64,000 nt of DNA from Acrocarpospora catenulata. Lineage in GTDB: Bacteria > Actinomycetota > Actinomycetes > Streptosporangiales > Streptosporangiaceae. The notes under the pieces are model-generated. The model was not told the DNA's origin. It saw only the letters and a list, made by a program, of their open reading frames with translations, and did not search any database. Below, in pieces: positions 52,047 to 60,531 of this stretch; the stretch's first letter is position 1; each line of letters starts with the position of its first letter. The stretch covers positions 208,093 to 272,092 of the forward strand of contig NZ_JAHCST010000008.1 of the NCBI RefSeq assembly GCF_018476525.1, read 5' to 3'. The position numbers and the translations under genes are program-made.

Positions 52047-53046
52047 CGGCGGCCCCTGGCAGCGCCGCGTCCAGGGCGTCCCTGGCCGCCACCCCCAGCA
52101 CCTTGCCGTGCCCGTCCACCGCGACCGCCAGGCCGTTGGGCGACAGCAGCATCGCGTCCAGCGCGGCCCGCAGCGAGTCCGTCTCCGGGTCGAAGCTCCC
52201 GTACGGCTGGAGCCCGTCCCCCGACTGCCAGCCCACCGGCCTGCCGTCCTCGACGACGAGATCGGCGGGCGGCGGGCTGAGCCGTACCGAACGGGCGGGG
52301 ATGAAGGAGAGCCGCCGGATGCCGCGGTCGCGGCCGAGGAACTCGCGGACGAAGTCGTCGGCGGGGTCGCGCAGCAGCGTGGCCGGGTCGCTCAGCTGGG
52401 CCAGCCGCCCGCCCACCCGCATCACCGCGACCCGGTCCCCCAGCTTGATCGCCTCGTCGATGTCGTGGGTGACGAACACGATGGTCTTGTGCAGCTCGGA
52501 CTGGAGGCGGAGCAGCTCGTCCTGGAGGCTCATCCGCACGATCGGGTCCACCGCGCTGAACGGCTCGTCCATCAGCAGCACCGGCGGGTCGGCGGCCAGC
52601 GCCCTGGCCACCCCCACCCGCTGCTGCTGGCCGCCGGAGAGCTGGAACGGGTACCGCTCGGCCAGCTTCACGTCCAGACCGACCCGTTCGAGCAGCTCCA
52701 TCGCCCGGGCCCTGGCCTTCTTCTTGTCCCAGCCCAGCAGGTACGGCACGGTGGCCACGTTGTCGACGATCCGGCGGTGCGGGAACAGTCCTGCCTGCTG
52801 GATGACGTAGCCGATGCCGCGCCGCAGGGTGGCCGGTTCGATCTCCTTGACGTCCCTGCCGTCGAGCCGGATCCGCCCCTCGGTGGCGTCGATCATCCGG
52901 TTGATCATGCGCAGCGAGGTGGTCTTGCCACAGCCGGAAGGCCCGACGAAGACGGTGACACTCCCGTCCGGGACGTCCAGGCTGAGGTTGTCGACCGCCA
53001 CCGTCCCGTCCGGGTACCGCTTGGTGACACCCTCAAATGTGATCAC
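52039..53046 (-). CDS. Glycine betaine-type ABC transporter ATP-binding protein
   Basis: 335 residues; nucleotide-binding domain with Walker A GPSGCGKTT, Q-loop VIQQAGLF, signature LSGGQQQR, Walker B VLLMDEP and H-loop VTHD, followed by a short CBS-like C-terminal domain (about 240-335) as in OpuA/ProV-type ATPases that sense ionic strength. First gene of the operon. The GTG at 53046 (ITFEGVTKRYPDGT start) follows AAAGGTCTACGA and is preferred; an ATG at 53064 adds six residues but has no ribosome site. A palindromic element and a possible promoter lie in the leader. Confidence 0.93.
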   Translation of the reverse strand: MITFEGVTKRYPDGTVAVDNLSLDVPDGSVTVFVGPSGCGKTTSLRMINRMIDATEGRIRLDGRDVKEIEPATLRRGIGYVIQQAGLFPHRRIVDNVATVPYLLGWDKKKARARAMELLERVGLDVKLAERYPFQLSGGQQQRVGVARALAADPPVLLMDEPFSAVDPIVRMSLQDELLRLQSELHKTIVFVTHDIDEAIKLGDRVAVMRVGGRLAQLSDPATLLRDPADDFVREFLGRDRGIRRLSFIPARSVRLSPPPADLVVEDGRPVGWQSGDGLQPYGSFDPETDSLRAALDAMLLSPNGLAVAVDGHGKVLGVAARDALDAALPGAADG

Positions 53047-53085
53047 TCGTAGACCTTTGTTCATGGCCGATCCTCCGGATCGGCG

Positions 53086-53176
53086 GGCTTGACCGCCCTG
53101 AGCCTGTGTCTTCCCTCGTCTCTCCGGTCGCTTCGCTCCCTGCGTTCCTCAGTCCAGACACAGGCGCGGTCAAGCC
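53086..53176. repeat. Dispersed palindromic element, copy 2
   Basis: 91 bp with the layout of copy 1 at 8077-8170. Outer stem GGCTTGACCG (53086-53095) with CGGTCAAGCC (53167-53176); inner stem GCCTGTGTCT (53102-53111) with AGACACAGGC (53156-53165), identical to copy 1. The core again has GGTCGCTTCGCTCCC. The outer stem carries a compensatory G-C to A-T change relative to copy 1. Confidence 0.75.
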
Positions 53177-53267
53177 GTCCCGGCTGCTGATCTCCAAGGG
53201 CCCAGACTACGAGGCGGCTGTCCGTTCTGTCGCGTGGGCCCCCAAAATGACCCGACGAAATGATCTA

Positions 53268-53296
53268 GCGATATGCCGCGCTAAATATGCAATCAA
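53268..53296 (-). promoter_or_regulatory. Candidate promoter of the ABC importer operon
   Basis: On the minus strand, TTGATT (53291-53296), 17 bp spacer, TATCGC (53268-53273). Transcription would place the palindromic element in the leader RNA. Confidence 0.4.
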
Positions 53297-53383
53297 AAAG
53301 AGGCCTATATAGTGCGCCGACCCCGCTTGGCTTGACATGATTGAGCCCACGATCCGTCCCCAGGAACCCCAGAGGTACCGGCT

Positions 53384-54790
53384 GTGACACAACCGCTCAC
53401 CGGTCACCGCTCCCGCAGCGACCTGATCGCCGAGCTCTACGAGCGTCACGCCGCCGGGCTGTTCGCGTACTGCCACGATCAGCTCGGCGAGACCGCCGCG
53501 GCGGCGGACGCCCTGGTCGCCGTCCTCACCAGCGTGCCGAGCCCCGGCCCGGCCAACGCGGAGCCGCCCCGCGCCGCGCTGTACGCGCTGGCCCGCCGCG
53601 AGATCTACCGCAGGGACGTCAGCTACGCCCTGCCCGCGGTCGACTCGGTGGCCGACCCGGCGACCGCGCTGATCGAACGCGTCTTCCGGGACATCCGGCC
53701 GCACCAGCGCGAGGTGCTGCTGCTCTCCGCGGTCTGCGGGCTGAGCGTGATCGAGCTCTCCTGGGTGCTCGACGTGGCCGGCGACACCGCCGAGGAACTG
53801 ACCACCAGCGCCCGCACCCGGTTCCACCAGACCCTGTCCACCGCCGTGTCCGCCGCCCGCTCCGCACCCTTCGTGCCCGTCGACGTGGCCGAGGTGTACG
53901 ACGCGATCGGGGTCGCGCCCATCGAGGACGTATTGGCCCGGCTGCCCTGGCGGCTGCCGGCCAACGGGGTGCGCCACCGGGTGCTCTCCTCCCTCCCTTT
54001 TGAGGAACCTCCGGCCGGCACGCCGATGAGCGGGCTGCCGACCAAGCGGTTATGGCCGACCACGCCGGTGTGGCCGCTGCCCCTGAAGGACCCTGACCAG
54101 GTCAGCAACACCTGCGTCGTGCAGGCAGAGGAGATCTCCGAGTCGCCCGCGCCGGAGAAGGGCCGCCGCAAACACGAGGCCCCCACCGAGCCGATGCCGC
54201 GCATCCGCGCCTCCATCCGGCGCGTCCTGTCCGACCCCCGGCGTCGCCGTCCGCTCCCCCCGGTTCCCGCGCCTGTTCACAAGCCCCCTCAGGTCGAGCG
54301 GGTGGAGGAGCTGGTCGAGGAAGGGCTGGCGGCCTTCAGCCAGATGGAGTCTTTCGACGGCTTCGCTCCGGCTGAATCCGAGCCCGCCAAGCCCGAGGCC
54401 ACCGCCCTTCCGGTGGCCGAGCCGGTCAAGACCGAGCCCGAGCCCGAGCCGGAAGTCGAGACGGAGTCCAAGCCGGCCGAGCCCGAGGCCGTTGAAACCC
54501 CGGCTCCCGTCGCCGCGGACACGACCGACGAGATCGAACTTCCCGGCAAGACGGTCACCATCGACGACGAGCCGAGTGCCCTGGTCAAGGCCGTCCAGAC
54601 CGGCAGGGAAACCACCGGTCCGGACAAGCCTCGTACCACGCGGAAGCCGAAGGGCCGCTCCAAGAAGGTCAAACCCGTCAAGGTCGGCGAACACCACTAC
54701 GACTGGCTCTGGGAGCTGGTCGGCTTCATCATCTGCCTGGCCATCGCCCTGATCGTCTTCTTCTCGGTCCCGTCCCTGGTGACGCCCTGA
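53384..54790 (+). CDS. Sigma-70-family-like protein with C-terminal membrane anchor
   Basis: 468 residues. The first 155 resemble an ECF-type sigma factor: a region-2-like helix pair (SDLIAELYERHAAGLFAYCHDQLGE, about 12-36) and a region-4-like helix-turn-helix (IRPHQREVLLLSAVCGLSVIELSWVLDV, about 104-131). Then come a partly basic, partly acidic disordered segment (about 215-435, with EPEPEPEVETESKPAEPEA) and a single C-terminal helix (LVGFIICLAIALIVFFSVPSLV, about 444-465). The sigma domains are divergent, and core-polymerase contact residues are not obvious. It may be a membrane-tethered regulator released by proteolysis, or a degenerate sigma-like adaptor. No anti-sigma gene is adjacent. 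GTG start at 53384 follows GAGG. Confidence 0.75.
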   Translation: MTQPLTGHRSRSDLIAELYERHAAGLFAYCHDQLGETAAAADALVAVLTSVPSPGPANAEPPRAALYALARREIYRRDVSYALPAVDSVADPATALIERVFRDIRPHQREVLLLSAVCGLSVIELSWVLDVAGDTAEELTTSARTRFHQTLSTAVSAARSAPFVPVDVAEVYDAIGVAPIEDVLARLPWRLPANGVRHRVLSSLPFEEPPAGTPMSGLPTKRLWPTTPVWPLPLKDPDQVSNTCVVQAEEISESPAPEKGRRKHEAPTEPMPRIRASIRRVLSDPRRRRPLPPVPAPVHKPPQVERVEELVEEGLAAFSQMESFDGFAPAESEPAKPEATALPVAEPVKTEPEPEPEVETESKPAEPEAVETPAPVAADTTDEIELPGKTVTIDDEPSALVKAVQTGRETTGPDKPRTTRKPKGRSKKVKPVKVGEHHYDWLWELVGFIICLAIALIVFFSVPSLVTP

Positions 54791-54799
54791 CCGGGACGC

Positions 54800-55798
54800 T
54801 CAGTCGCGCGTGAGCAGTTCGAGCGTGTCGATGACGCGGTTGGAGAAACCCCACTCGTTGTCGTACCAGGCCACCACCTTGACGTGCTTGCCGTCGGCGC
54901 GGGTGAGGGCGGCGTCGAAGATCGCTGACGCCGGGTGGCCGGTGATGTCGCTGGAGACCAGCGGCTCGTCGGCGTACTCGAGGATGCCCTTGAGCTTGCC
55001 GTCGGCGGCGGCGCGGTAGGCCGCGAGCACCTCGTCGCGAGTGACCTCGCGGGAGACCGTGGTGTTCAGCTCCACGATCGAGCCCACCGGGACCGGCACG
55101 CGGATCGAGTCGCCCGACAGCCTGCCGTCGAGGTTCGGCAGCACCAGACCGATGGCCTTGGCGGCCCCGGTGGTGGTGGGCACGATGTTCACGCCGGCGG
55201 CGCGGGCGCGGCGCAGGTCGCGGTGCGGGCCGTCCTGCAGGTTCTGCTCCTGGGTGTAGGCGTGCACCGTGGTCATGAAGCCGTGCTCGATGCCGGCCAG
55301 GTCGTCCAGTACGGATGCCAGCGGAGCCAGCGCGTTGGTGGTGCACGAGGCGTTCGAGATGATCACGTGCGCGGCGGGGTCGTAGGCATCGGTGTTCACA
55401 CCGTAGGCGATCGTGACGTCGGCGCCGTCGGAGGGGGCGCTCACCAGGACGCGCCTGGCGCCGGCGTGCAGGTGCGCGCGGGCGGCGTCCGCCGCGGTGA
55501 AGCGGCCGGTGGACTCAAGCACGATGTCGACGCCGAGCTCGGTCCACGGCAGTTTGGCGGGCTCGCGTTCGGCGAGCACCTTGATGCGGCGGCCGTCGAC
55601 CACGAGCTCGGTTCCGTCGACCTCGACGGAGCGGCCGAGGCGACCGAGCGAGCTGTCGTACTTGAGCAGGTGCGCGAGGGTCTCGGGGGCGGTGAGGTCG
55701 TTGATGGCGACCACTTCGAGGTCACTGTCGCGCTGGAGCAGGGCACGGAGGAAGCTGCGTCCGATACGTCCGAATCCGTTGACGGCAATGCGGGTCAT
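54800..55798 (-). CDS. gap: Glyceraldehyde-3-phosphate dehydrogenase, type I
   Basis: 332 residues; phosphorylating glycolytic GAPDH. NAD-binding N-terminus (RIAVNGFGRIGRSFLRALL), catalytic SNASCTTNALAP (C152) and histidine in TTVHAYTQ (H179), phosphate-site IVPTTTGAAKAIG, and WYDNEWGFSNR near the end. IND (residues 32-34) gives the NAD-preferring Asp. ATG at 55798 follows AAAGGAACTCCT. It stands apart from the usual pgk-tpi cluster and lies downstream of a GlxA-type regulator gene, so it is probably a second, conditionally used copy. Confidence 0.96.
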   Translation of the reverse strand: MTRIAVNGFGRIGRSFLRALLQRDSDLEVVAINDLTAPETLAHLLKYDSSLGRLGRSVEVDGTELVVDGRRIKVLAEREPAKLPWTELGVDIVLESTGRFTAADAARAHLHAGARRVLVSAPSDGADVTIAYGVNTDAYDPAAHVIISNASCTTNALAPLASVLDDLAGIEHGFMTTVHAYTQEQNLQDGPHRDLRRARAAGVNIVPTTTGAAKAIGLVLPNLDGRLSGDSIRVPVPVGSIVELNTTVSREVTRDEVLAAYRAAADGKLKGILEYADEPLVSSDITGHPASAIFDAALTRADGKHVKVVAWYDNEWGFSNRVIDTLELLTRD

Positions 55799-55938
55799 AG
55801 GAGTTCCTTTCATTCCGCCGTCCATGGTCGGCATGTGCATGCCGGGCCGACAGTGGCCTGAATGACAGCATGCGCAAGGATCCCGCCATACTCTTCGCCA
55901 ACGGCCGCAAGGATCTCGCCACCGCTCCCCTGGGGAGC

Positions 55939-56886
55939 TCAGGCCGAGAAGGTGTGACGGTACTCCGTCGGGGAGGTGCCGAGGATGCGCTGGAAGTGCA
56001 GACGCAGGTTCGCCCCGGTACCGAGCCCGACCCGGTCGGCGATCTGCTCCACGCCCAGATCGGTGCGTTCGAGCAGTTCGCGTGCCAGGTCCACCCGTGC
56101 CCGGAGCACCCACTGCATCGGCGTGTACCCGGTGTCCTGCACGAACCGGCGCGAGAAGGTGCGCGCCGACACCCGCGCGTTGCGGGCGAGCGCTTCCAGA
56201 GTCAACGGTTCGGCCAGGTGCGCCAGCGCCCACTCACGCGTGCGCGCGAACAGGTCGCCGAGGGGCTCGGGCACACTCCGGGGAACGTACTGCGCCTGGC
56301 CCCCGCTGCGATAGGGCGCCGCCACCAGCCGTCTCGCCACGTGGTTGGAGAGCCCGACGCCGTGGTCGCGCCGCACCAGGTGCAGGCACAGGTCGATGCC
56401 GGAGGCCGCGCCCGCCGACGTGAGCACGGTGCCCTCGTCCACGAACAGCACGTTCTCGTCCACCAGCACGCGCGGATGCCGCTCGGCGAGCGCCTTCGTG
56501 TAGTGCCAGTGGGTCGTCGCCCGCCTGCCGTCGAGCAGGCCGGTCGCCGCCAGCGCGAACGCCCCTGTCGAGATGGCCGCGAGCCGGGTCCCGCGATCGT
56601 GGGCGGCCATGAGCGCGTCGACGACCGCCGCCGGCGGTTCCGTGGTCGCCGGCTCGCGATAGCCGGGGATGAAGACGGTGTCGGCGTGCTCGAAGGCCTC
56701 AAGGCCCTCGGCCACGTGATACGAGAGGCCGTCGCCGCCGGTCACCAGTCCGGGTGCCGCTCCGCACATCCGCACCTCGTAGGGCATGCTCGGCCGGTTG
56801 GCGAACACCTGCGCGGGGATGCCGACGTCGAGCGGCTTCGCACCGTCGAGCACGAGCACGGCGACGTGGTGGTTCCGCCGACTCAT
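55939..56886 (-). CDS. GlxA family AraC-type transcriptional regulator
   Basis: 315 residues: DJ-1/PfpI-like N-terminal domain (VAVLVLDGAKPLDVGIPAQVF, about 8-28; GTRLAAISTGAFALAATGLLDG, nucleophile position occupied by Thr in STGAFALA) and a C-terminal AraC DNA-binding domain (about 215-315; LTLEALARNARVSARTFSRRFVQDTGYTPMQWVLRARVDLARELL, typical two-helix-turn-helix). ATG at 56886 follows GGGAGG; GTG at 56898 is an alternative. It lies 140 bp upstream of gap in the same direction and may control it; this pairing recurs in actinomycetes but is not proven here. Confidence 0.92.
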   Translation of the reverse strand: MSRRNHHVAVLVLDGAKPLDVGIPAQVFANRPSMPYEVRMCGAAPGLVTGGDGLSYHVAEGLEAFEHADTVFIPGYREPATTEPPAAVVDALMAAHDRGTRLAAISTGAFALAATGLLDGRRATTHWHYTKALAERHPRVLVDENVLFVDEGTVLTSAGAASGIDLCLHLVRRDHGVGLSNHVARRLVAAPYRSGGQAQYVPRSVPEPLGDLFARTREWALAHLAEPLTLEALARNARVSARTFSRRFVQDTGYTPMQWVLRARVDLARELLERTDLGVEQIADRVGLGTGANLRLHFQRILGTSPTEYRHTFSA

Positions 56887-56938
56887 CGCGCCTCCCACGT
56901 GGCCTCGATGACACCTACCGCAAGCATCCTGCCACTGG

Positions 56939-58096
56939 TTAGGCGCGGGACAGGATCAGGCCGCTGGTGGGGACGCCGGTACCCGCGGTGACCAGGATGT
57001 TGGCCGGGCCGGGGAGCTGGTTGGCGGCGGTGCCGCGGAGTTGGCGTACGGCTTCGGTTATGCCGTTCATGCCGTGGATGTAGGCCTCGCCGAGCTGGCC
57101 GCCGTGGGGGTTCACGGGGAGGTGGCCGTCGAGCTCGATGCCGCCGTCGGCGATGAAGTCCTTGGCCTCGCCGGGTGCGCAGAAGCCGAGTTCTTCCAGT
57201 TGGGTCAGGACAAACGGGGTGAAGTGGTCGTAGAGGATGGCGGCCTGGATATCGGAGGGGCGCAGTCCCGAAATTTCCCAGAGTCTGCGGCCGACTGTGT
57301 TCATTTCGGGCAGGCCGGTCATGTCGTCGCGGTAGTAGCTGGTCATCATCATCTGGTCGGGGCCGGAGCCCTGGGCCGCCGCGGTGATGACGGCAGGGGG
57401 TGCGGGGAGGTCGCGGGCCCGTTCGGCGGAGGTGACGACCAGGGCGACCGCGCCGTCGCTCTCCTGGCAGCAGTCCAGGAGGTGGAGGGGTTCCACGATC
57501 CACTTGGAGGACTGGTGGTCGGCGAGGGTGATCGGACGCCGGTAGAACCAGGCGGCGGGGTTGGTGGCGGCGTGGCGGCGCATGGCCACGGCGACGCGCC
57601 CGAAGTCCTCCGAGGTCGCGCCGTAGGCATGCATGTAGCGGCGGGCGAACATGGCGACCCAGGAGGCAGGGGTCATCAGGCCGTAGGGCACGTGCCAGCT
57701 CATCTCCAGGCCCAGCGAGGAGGGGTCGCCGCCCAAGTGGGGGTTGGGCTGGCCGAAGCGGCGGCCGGAGCGTTCGTTGAAGGCGCGGTAGCAGACGACC
57801 ACGGAGGCCGCGCCGGTCGCCACGGCCATCGCGGCGTGCGCGACGGTGCCACAGGCCGCGCCGCCGCCGTACGGCACGCGGGAGAAGAAGGTCAGTTCGC
57901 CGATGCCGAGTTCGCGGGCGAGGGCGATCTCGTCGTTGGCGTCCTGGGTGAACGTGACGAGGCCGTCCACGTCCGAGGGGGTCAGTCCCGCGTCGGTCAG
58001 TGCGGACAGGACGGCTTCGGCGGCCAGCCGGAGTTCCGAGCGGCCCGAGTCCTTGGAGAACTCGGTCGCGCCGATGCCCGCGACAGCCGTGCTCAT
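56939..58096 (-). CDS. ltp2: Ltp2-like aldolase (thiolase-fold) of steroid side-chain degradation
   Basis: 385 residues of the SCP-x/thiolase-like family that lacks the thiolase nucleophilic cysteine arrangement. In mycobacteria and Thermomonospora, Ltp2 with the DUF35 part of ChsH2 performs the retro-aldol cleavage of the hydroxylated C22 steroid CoA ester to propionyl-CoA and a C19 steroid. Visible features: AVAGIGATEFSKDSGRSELRLAAEAV, PYGGGAACGTVAHAAMAVATG, YDHFTPFVL, LPVNPHGGQLGEAYIHG and a C-terminal LVTAGTGVPTSG. ATG overlaps the chsH1 stop (ATGA). Last gene of a five-gene operon in the order of the M. tuberculosis igr operon. Confidence 0.92.
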   Translation of the reverse strand: MSTAVAGIGATEFSKDSGRSELRLAAEAVLSALTDAGLTPSDVDGLVTFTQDANDEIALARELGIGELTFFSRVPYGGGAACGTVAHAAMAVATGAASVVVCYRAFNERSGRRFGQPNPHLGGDPSSLGLEMSWHVPYGLMTPASWVAMFARRYMHAYGATSEDFGRVAVAMRRHAATNPAAWFYRRPITLADHQSSKWIVEPLHLLDCCQESDGAVALVVTSAERARDLPAPPAVITAAAQGSGPDQMMMTSYYRDDMTGLPEMNTVGRRLWEISGLRPSDIQAAILYDHFTPFVLTQLEELGFCAPGEAKDFIADGGIELDGHLPVNPHGGQLGEAYIHGMNGITEAVRQLRGTAANQLPGPANILVTAGTGVPTSGLILSRA

Positions 58097-58485
58097 AAGG
58101 AGAGCCGGACCGTTCCGGTGGCGTGGGCGCCGAGGGAGACGGTGCCGCGGACCTCGATGGTGTACTCGTCGTCCTCGCGGGCGGCGACGGTGCCGCTGAA
58201 GGTGAGGGTGTCCCCGGCGTAGGCGGGCACGCCGAGTTTGACGTTGATGCCGCGGATCAGCGCCTCGGGGCCCGCCCAGTCGGTGACGAAGCGTTCCACC
58301 AGGCCCATCGTGGTGAGGATGTTGAGGAAGATGTCCCGGGAGCCCTGGGCGCGGGCCTGCTCGGGGTCGTGGTGCACCGGGGTGAAGTCGCGGGTGGCCA
58401 GCGCGGTCGAGATGATCAGGGTCGGGGTGAGCGGCACCACCAGCTCGGGCAGGACGGTGCCGACTTCCATCTCCAGTGTGCGCAT
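58093..58485 (-). CDS. chsH1: ChsH1-like MaoC hydratase subunit
   Basis: 130 residues, a single hot-dog MaoC domain. The hydratase-2 motif is complete (DFTPVHHD with D33 and H38), so this subunit should carry the catalytic residues, as in mycobacterial ChsH1, where it pairs with ChsH2 to hydrate the C17-side-chain enoyl-CoA. Start ATG at 58485 is one base after the chsH2 stop. Confidence 0.9.
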   Translation of the reverse strand: MRTLEMEVGTVLPELVVPLTPTLIISTALATRDFTPVHHDPEQARAQGSRDIFLNILTTMGLVERFVTDWAGPEALIRGINVKLGVPAYAGDTLTFSGTVAAREDDEYTIEVRGTVSLGAHATGTVRLSL

Positions 58486-58486
58486 C

Positions 58487-59380
58487 TCATGACTCCAGGG
58501 GTGCCCACATGGGCAGGATCAGCTCGTCGTCCATCCGGCGATAGGTGACCTTTACTCGCATTCCGATACCCACCTGCGATGGTTCGCAGTCCACCACATT
58601 GCCCACTATCCGTACCCCTTCCGGAATTTCCACCACAGCAACCACAAAGGGTGTGTCGTGCCCCGGAACGGGCGGGTTGTGGTGCACCACGTAGCTGTAG
58701 ATCTCGCCGACCCCGGCCGCCCGCACGTACGACCGTTCGGTGGAACGGCAGGACGGGCAGATCGGCCCGGGGGGATGGCGCAGCTCGCCGCAGTCGCCGC
58801 AGGTCTGGATCCGGAGCTCTCCGCTGCTGGCACCCTCCCAGAAGAAGGCGGTGTCCCGGTTGACCGCGGGTTTCAGGGGGTACGGCTTCCGCTTCCCGGT
58901 GGGGGAACTTTCCTCCCGGGGGCGGAACTTCAGCAACCTGAAGGTCATTTCACCGACCGGTTCGTCCTTTGCGTACCAGGTGGTGAGCCATGTCAGGAAA
59001 TATCCCTCACCGAGTGCGGTGCGTTTCGGGCCGGTCAGCTCGGTCATCCGGGTCGCGTACGTGAGCTCCTCGCCCGGGGTCAGGTACCGGGCGTAAGTGT
59101 GCTCGCAGTTGGTGGCGACCACGCCGGTGTAACCGGCGGCGGTGAGGGCGTCGAGCATGTCGTCCAGAGGGCCGCGTGAGGGGGACTCCCGGTCCATGGT
59201 CCAGACCTGGAGCATGGCGGGCGGGGCGACGGCGTCCAGTCCCTGGTAACGGGGGTTGCGGTCGCCCATCGCCTGGGTCCAGTGGCGGATCATCGTGGTG
59301 TTGACCGGTTCGCGGGTCGGCTCCCGTGGGCCCTCACCTTTCGCGATCAGGCGCTCGGCGAGCTCGTGCAGCGTGGTCAC
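58487..59380 (-). CDS. chsH2: ChsH2-like protein: MaoC-like domain fused to DUF35 zinc-ribbon domain
   Basis: 297 residues: N-terminal hot-dog domain (about 1-155) without the catalytic Asp-His motif, and C-terminal DUF35 OB-fold with zinc ribbon (Cys at 194, 197, 208, 211 in CGDC and CPSC). In the known complex, ChsH1-ChsH2 is the hydratase and the DUF35 part binds and activates Ltp2. GTG at 59380 overlaps the fadE29 stop by 4 bp (GTGA). The longer frame upstream is antisense shadow of fadE29. Confidence 0.92.
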   Translation of the reverse strand: MTTLHELAERLIAKGEGPREPTREPVNTTMIRHWTQAMGDRNPRYQGLDAVAPPAMLQVWTMDRESPSRGPLDDMLDALTAAGYTGVVATNCEHTYARYLTPGEELTYATRMTELTGPKRTALGEGYFLTWLTTWYAKDEPVGEMTFRLLKFRPREESSPTGKRKPYPLKPAVNRDTAFFWEGASSGELRIQTCGDCGELRHPPGPICPSCRSTERSYVRAAGVGEIYSYVVHHNPPVPGHDTPFVVAVVEIPEGVRIVGNVVDCEPSQVGIGMRVKVTYRRMDDELILPMWAPLES

Positions 59381-60531
59381 CGGGGTGGCCGGGGAAGCTG
59401 GAGGCCGAGCATGGCGATCAGCTCGCGCTGCACCTCGTTGACGCCGCCGCCGAAGGTGAGCACCAGGCCGCCCTTCACCCCGCGGTCCACCCGGTCGATC
59501 AGGTCGCGGGTCTCGGGGTCGCCCGGGTCGCCGTACCGGGCGAGGGTCTCGCCGACGATCCGGCCCACGTCCTGCATGCGCTCCGAGCCGTAGATCTTGG
59601 TGGCGGAGGCGTCGGGGGCGCCCAGCCAGCCGAGGTCCATGTTGGCGGCGACCTGCCAGTTGAGCAGTTCGTTGGTGCGGAAGTAGGCGTACACGCGGGC
59701 GAGGGCGCGCCGCACCTCCGGCTGGTCCATCAGACCGCCGGATCTGGCCCAGTGCTCGAACCGGAGGTAGGTGTGGGCGATGTTGCCCGCCGGGCCCAGG
59801 GTCACCCGTTCGTGGTTGAGCTGGTTCACGATCAGGTCCCAGCCCTTGTTCTCCTCCCCCACCACCATGTCCACCGGGACTCGGACGTCGGAGTAGTAGG
59901 TGGCGTTGGTGTGGTGGCGGCCGTCCATGGTCACGATCGGGGTCCAGGAGAAACCGGGGTCGGCGGTGTCGACGATCATCATGGTGATGCCGCGGTGTTT
60001 CCTGGCGTCCGGGTCGGTGCGGGCGGCCAGCCAGATGTGGTCGGCGTGGTGCGCGCCCGAGGTGAAGATCTTCTGGCCGTTCACCAGGTAGTGGTCGCCG
60101 TCCCGGACGGCCGAGGTGCGGAGCGAGGCCAGGTCGGTGCCGGCGCCCGGTTCGCTGTAGCCGATGGCGAAATGGCACTCCCCGGCGAGGATGCGGGGCA
60201 GGAAGAAGTCCTTCTGGGCGGGCGTGCCGTACTGCATGAGGGTGGGGCCGACCGTCTGCAGGGTGATGATCGGGTAGGGGACCTCGGCGCGGGCGATCTC
60301 GTTGGCGAAGATCTGCTGCTCCAGGGGGCCGTAGCCGCGTCCGCCGTACTCGGTCGGCCAGCCGAGGCCGAGCATGCCGTCCCGGCCCAGGCGGCGGCAG
60401 TGCGCCAGGTACGCCGCGCCGAACGGGTCCTCGGCGATCTCGGCGCGCTGGGCGGGGGTGAGGCAGGTGGCGAAGTACGCGCGGAGTTCGTCGCGGAGGG
60501 TGTGCTGTTCGGGGGTGAGGTCGATGAACAT
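59377..60531 (-). CDS. fadE29: Acyl-CoA dehydrogenase, ChsE2/FadE29-like subunit
   Basis: 384 residues with canonical acyl-CoA dehydrogenase segments: helical N-domain, YSEPGAGTDLASLRTSA (about 139-155, flavin site), SGAHHADHIWLAARTD, and C-terminal GGVNEVQRELIAMLGLQLPR. In M. tuberculosis, FadE28-FadE29 form an alpha2beta2 enzyme that dehydrogenates the C22 steroid CoA ester (3-oxo-pregnene-carboxyl-CoA). ATG at 60531 overlaps the fadE28 stop by one base (TGATG). Electrons would pass to the EtfBA pair, also encoded in this window. Confidence 0.93.
   Translation of the reverse strand: MFIDLTPEQHTLRDELRAYFATCLTPAQRAEIAEDPFGAAYLAHCRRLGRDGMLGLGWPTEYGGRGYGPLEQQIFANEIARAEVPYPIITLQTVGPTLMQYGTPAQKDFFLPRILAGECHFAIGYSEPGAGTDLASLRTSAVRDGDHYLVNGQKIFTSGAHHADHIWLAARTDPDARKHRGITMMIVDTADPGFSWTPIVTMDGRHHTNATYYSDVRVPVDMVVGEENKGWDLIVNQLNHERVTLGPAGNIAHTYLRFEHWARSGGLMDQPEVRRALARVYAYFRTNELLNWQVAANMDLGWLGAPDASATKIYGSERMQDVGRIVGETLARYGDPGDPETRDLIDRVDRGVKGGLVLTFGGGVNEVQRELIAMLGLQLPRPPR

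Larger units (their letters stand above)
53047..53383. other. Divergent region between the ABC operon and the sigma-like gene
   Basis: About 340 bp without a gene. It holds the second copy of the dispersed palindromic element (53086-53176), an AT-rich segment (53260-53320) with a candidate promoter for the ABC operon, and a TTGACA (53332-53337) that could be a -35 box for the rightward gene, though no good -10 follows at the usual distance. Confidence 0.5.
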
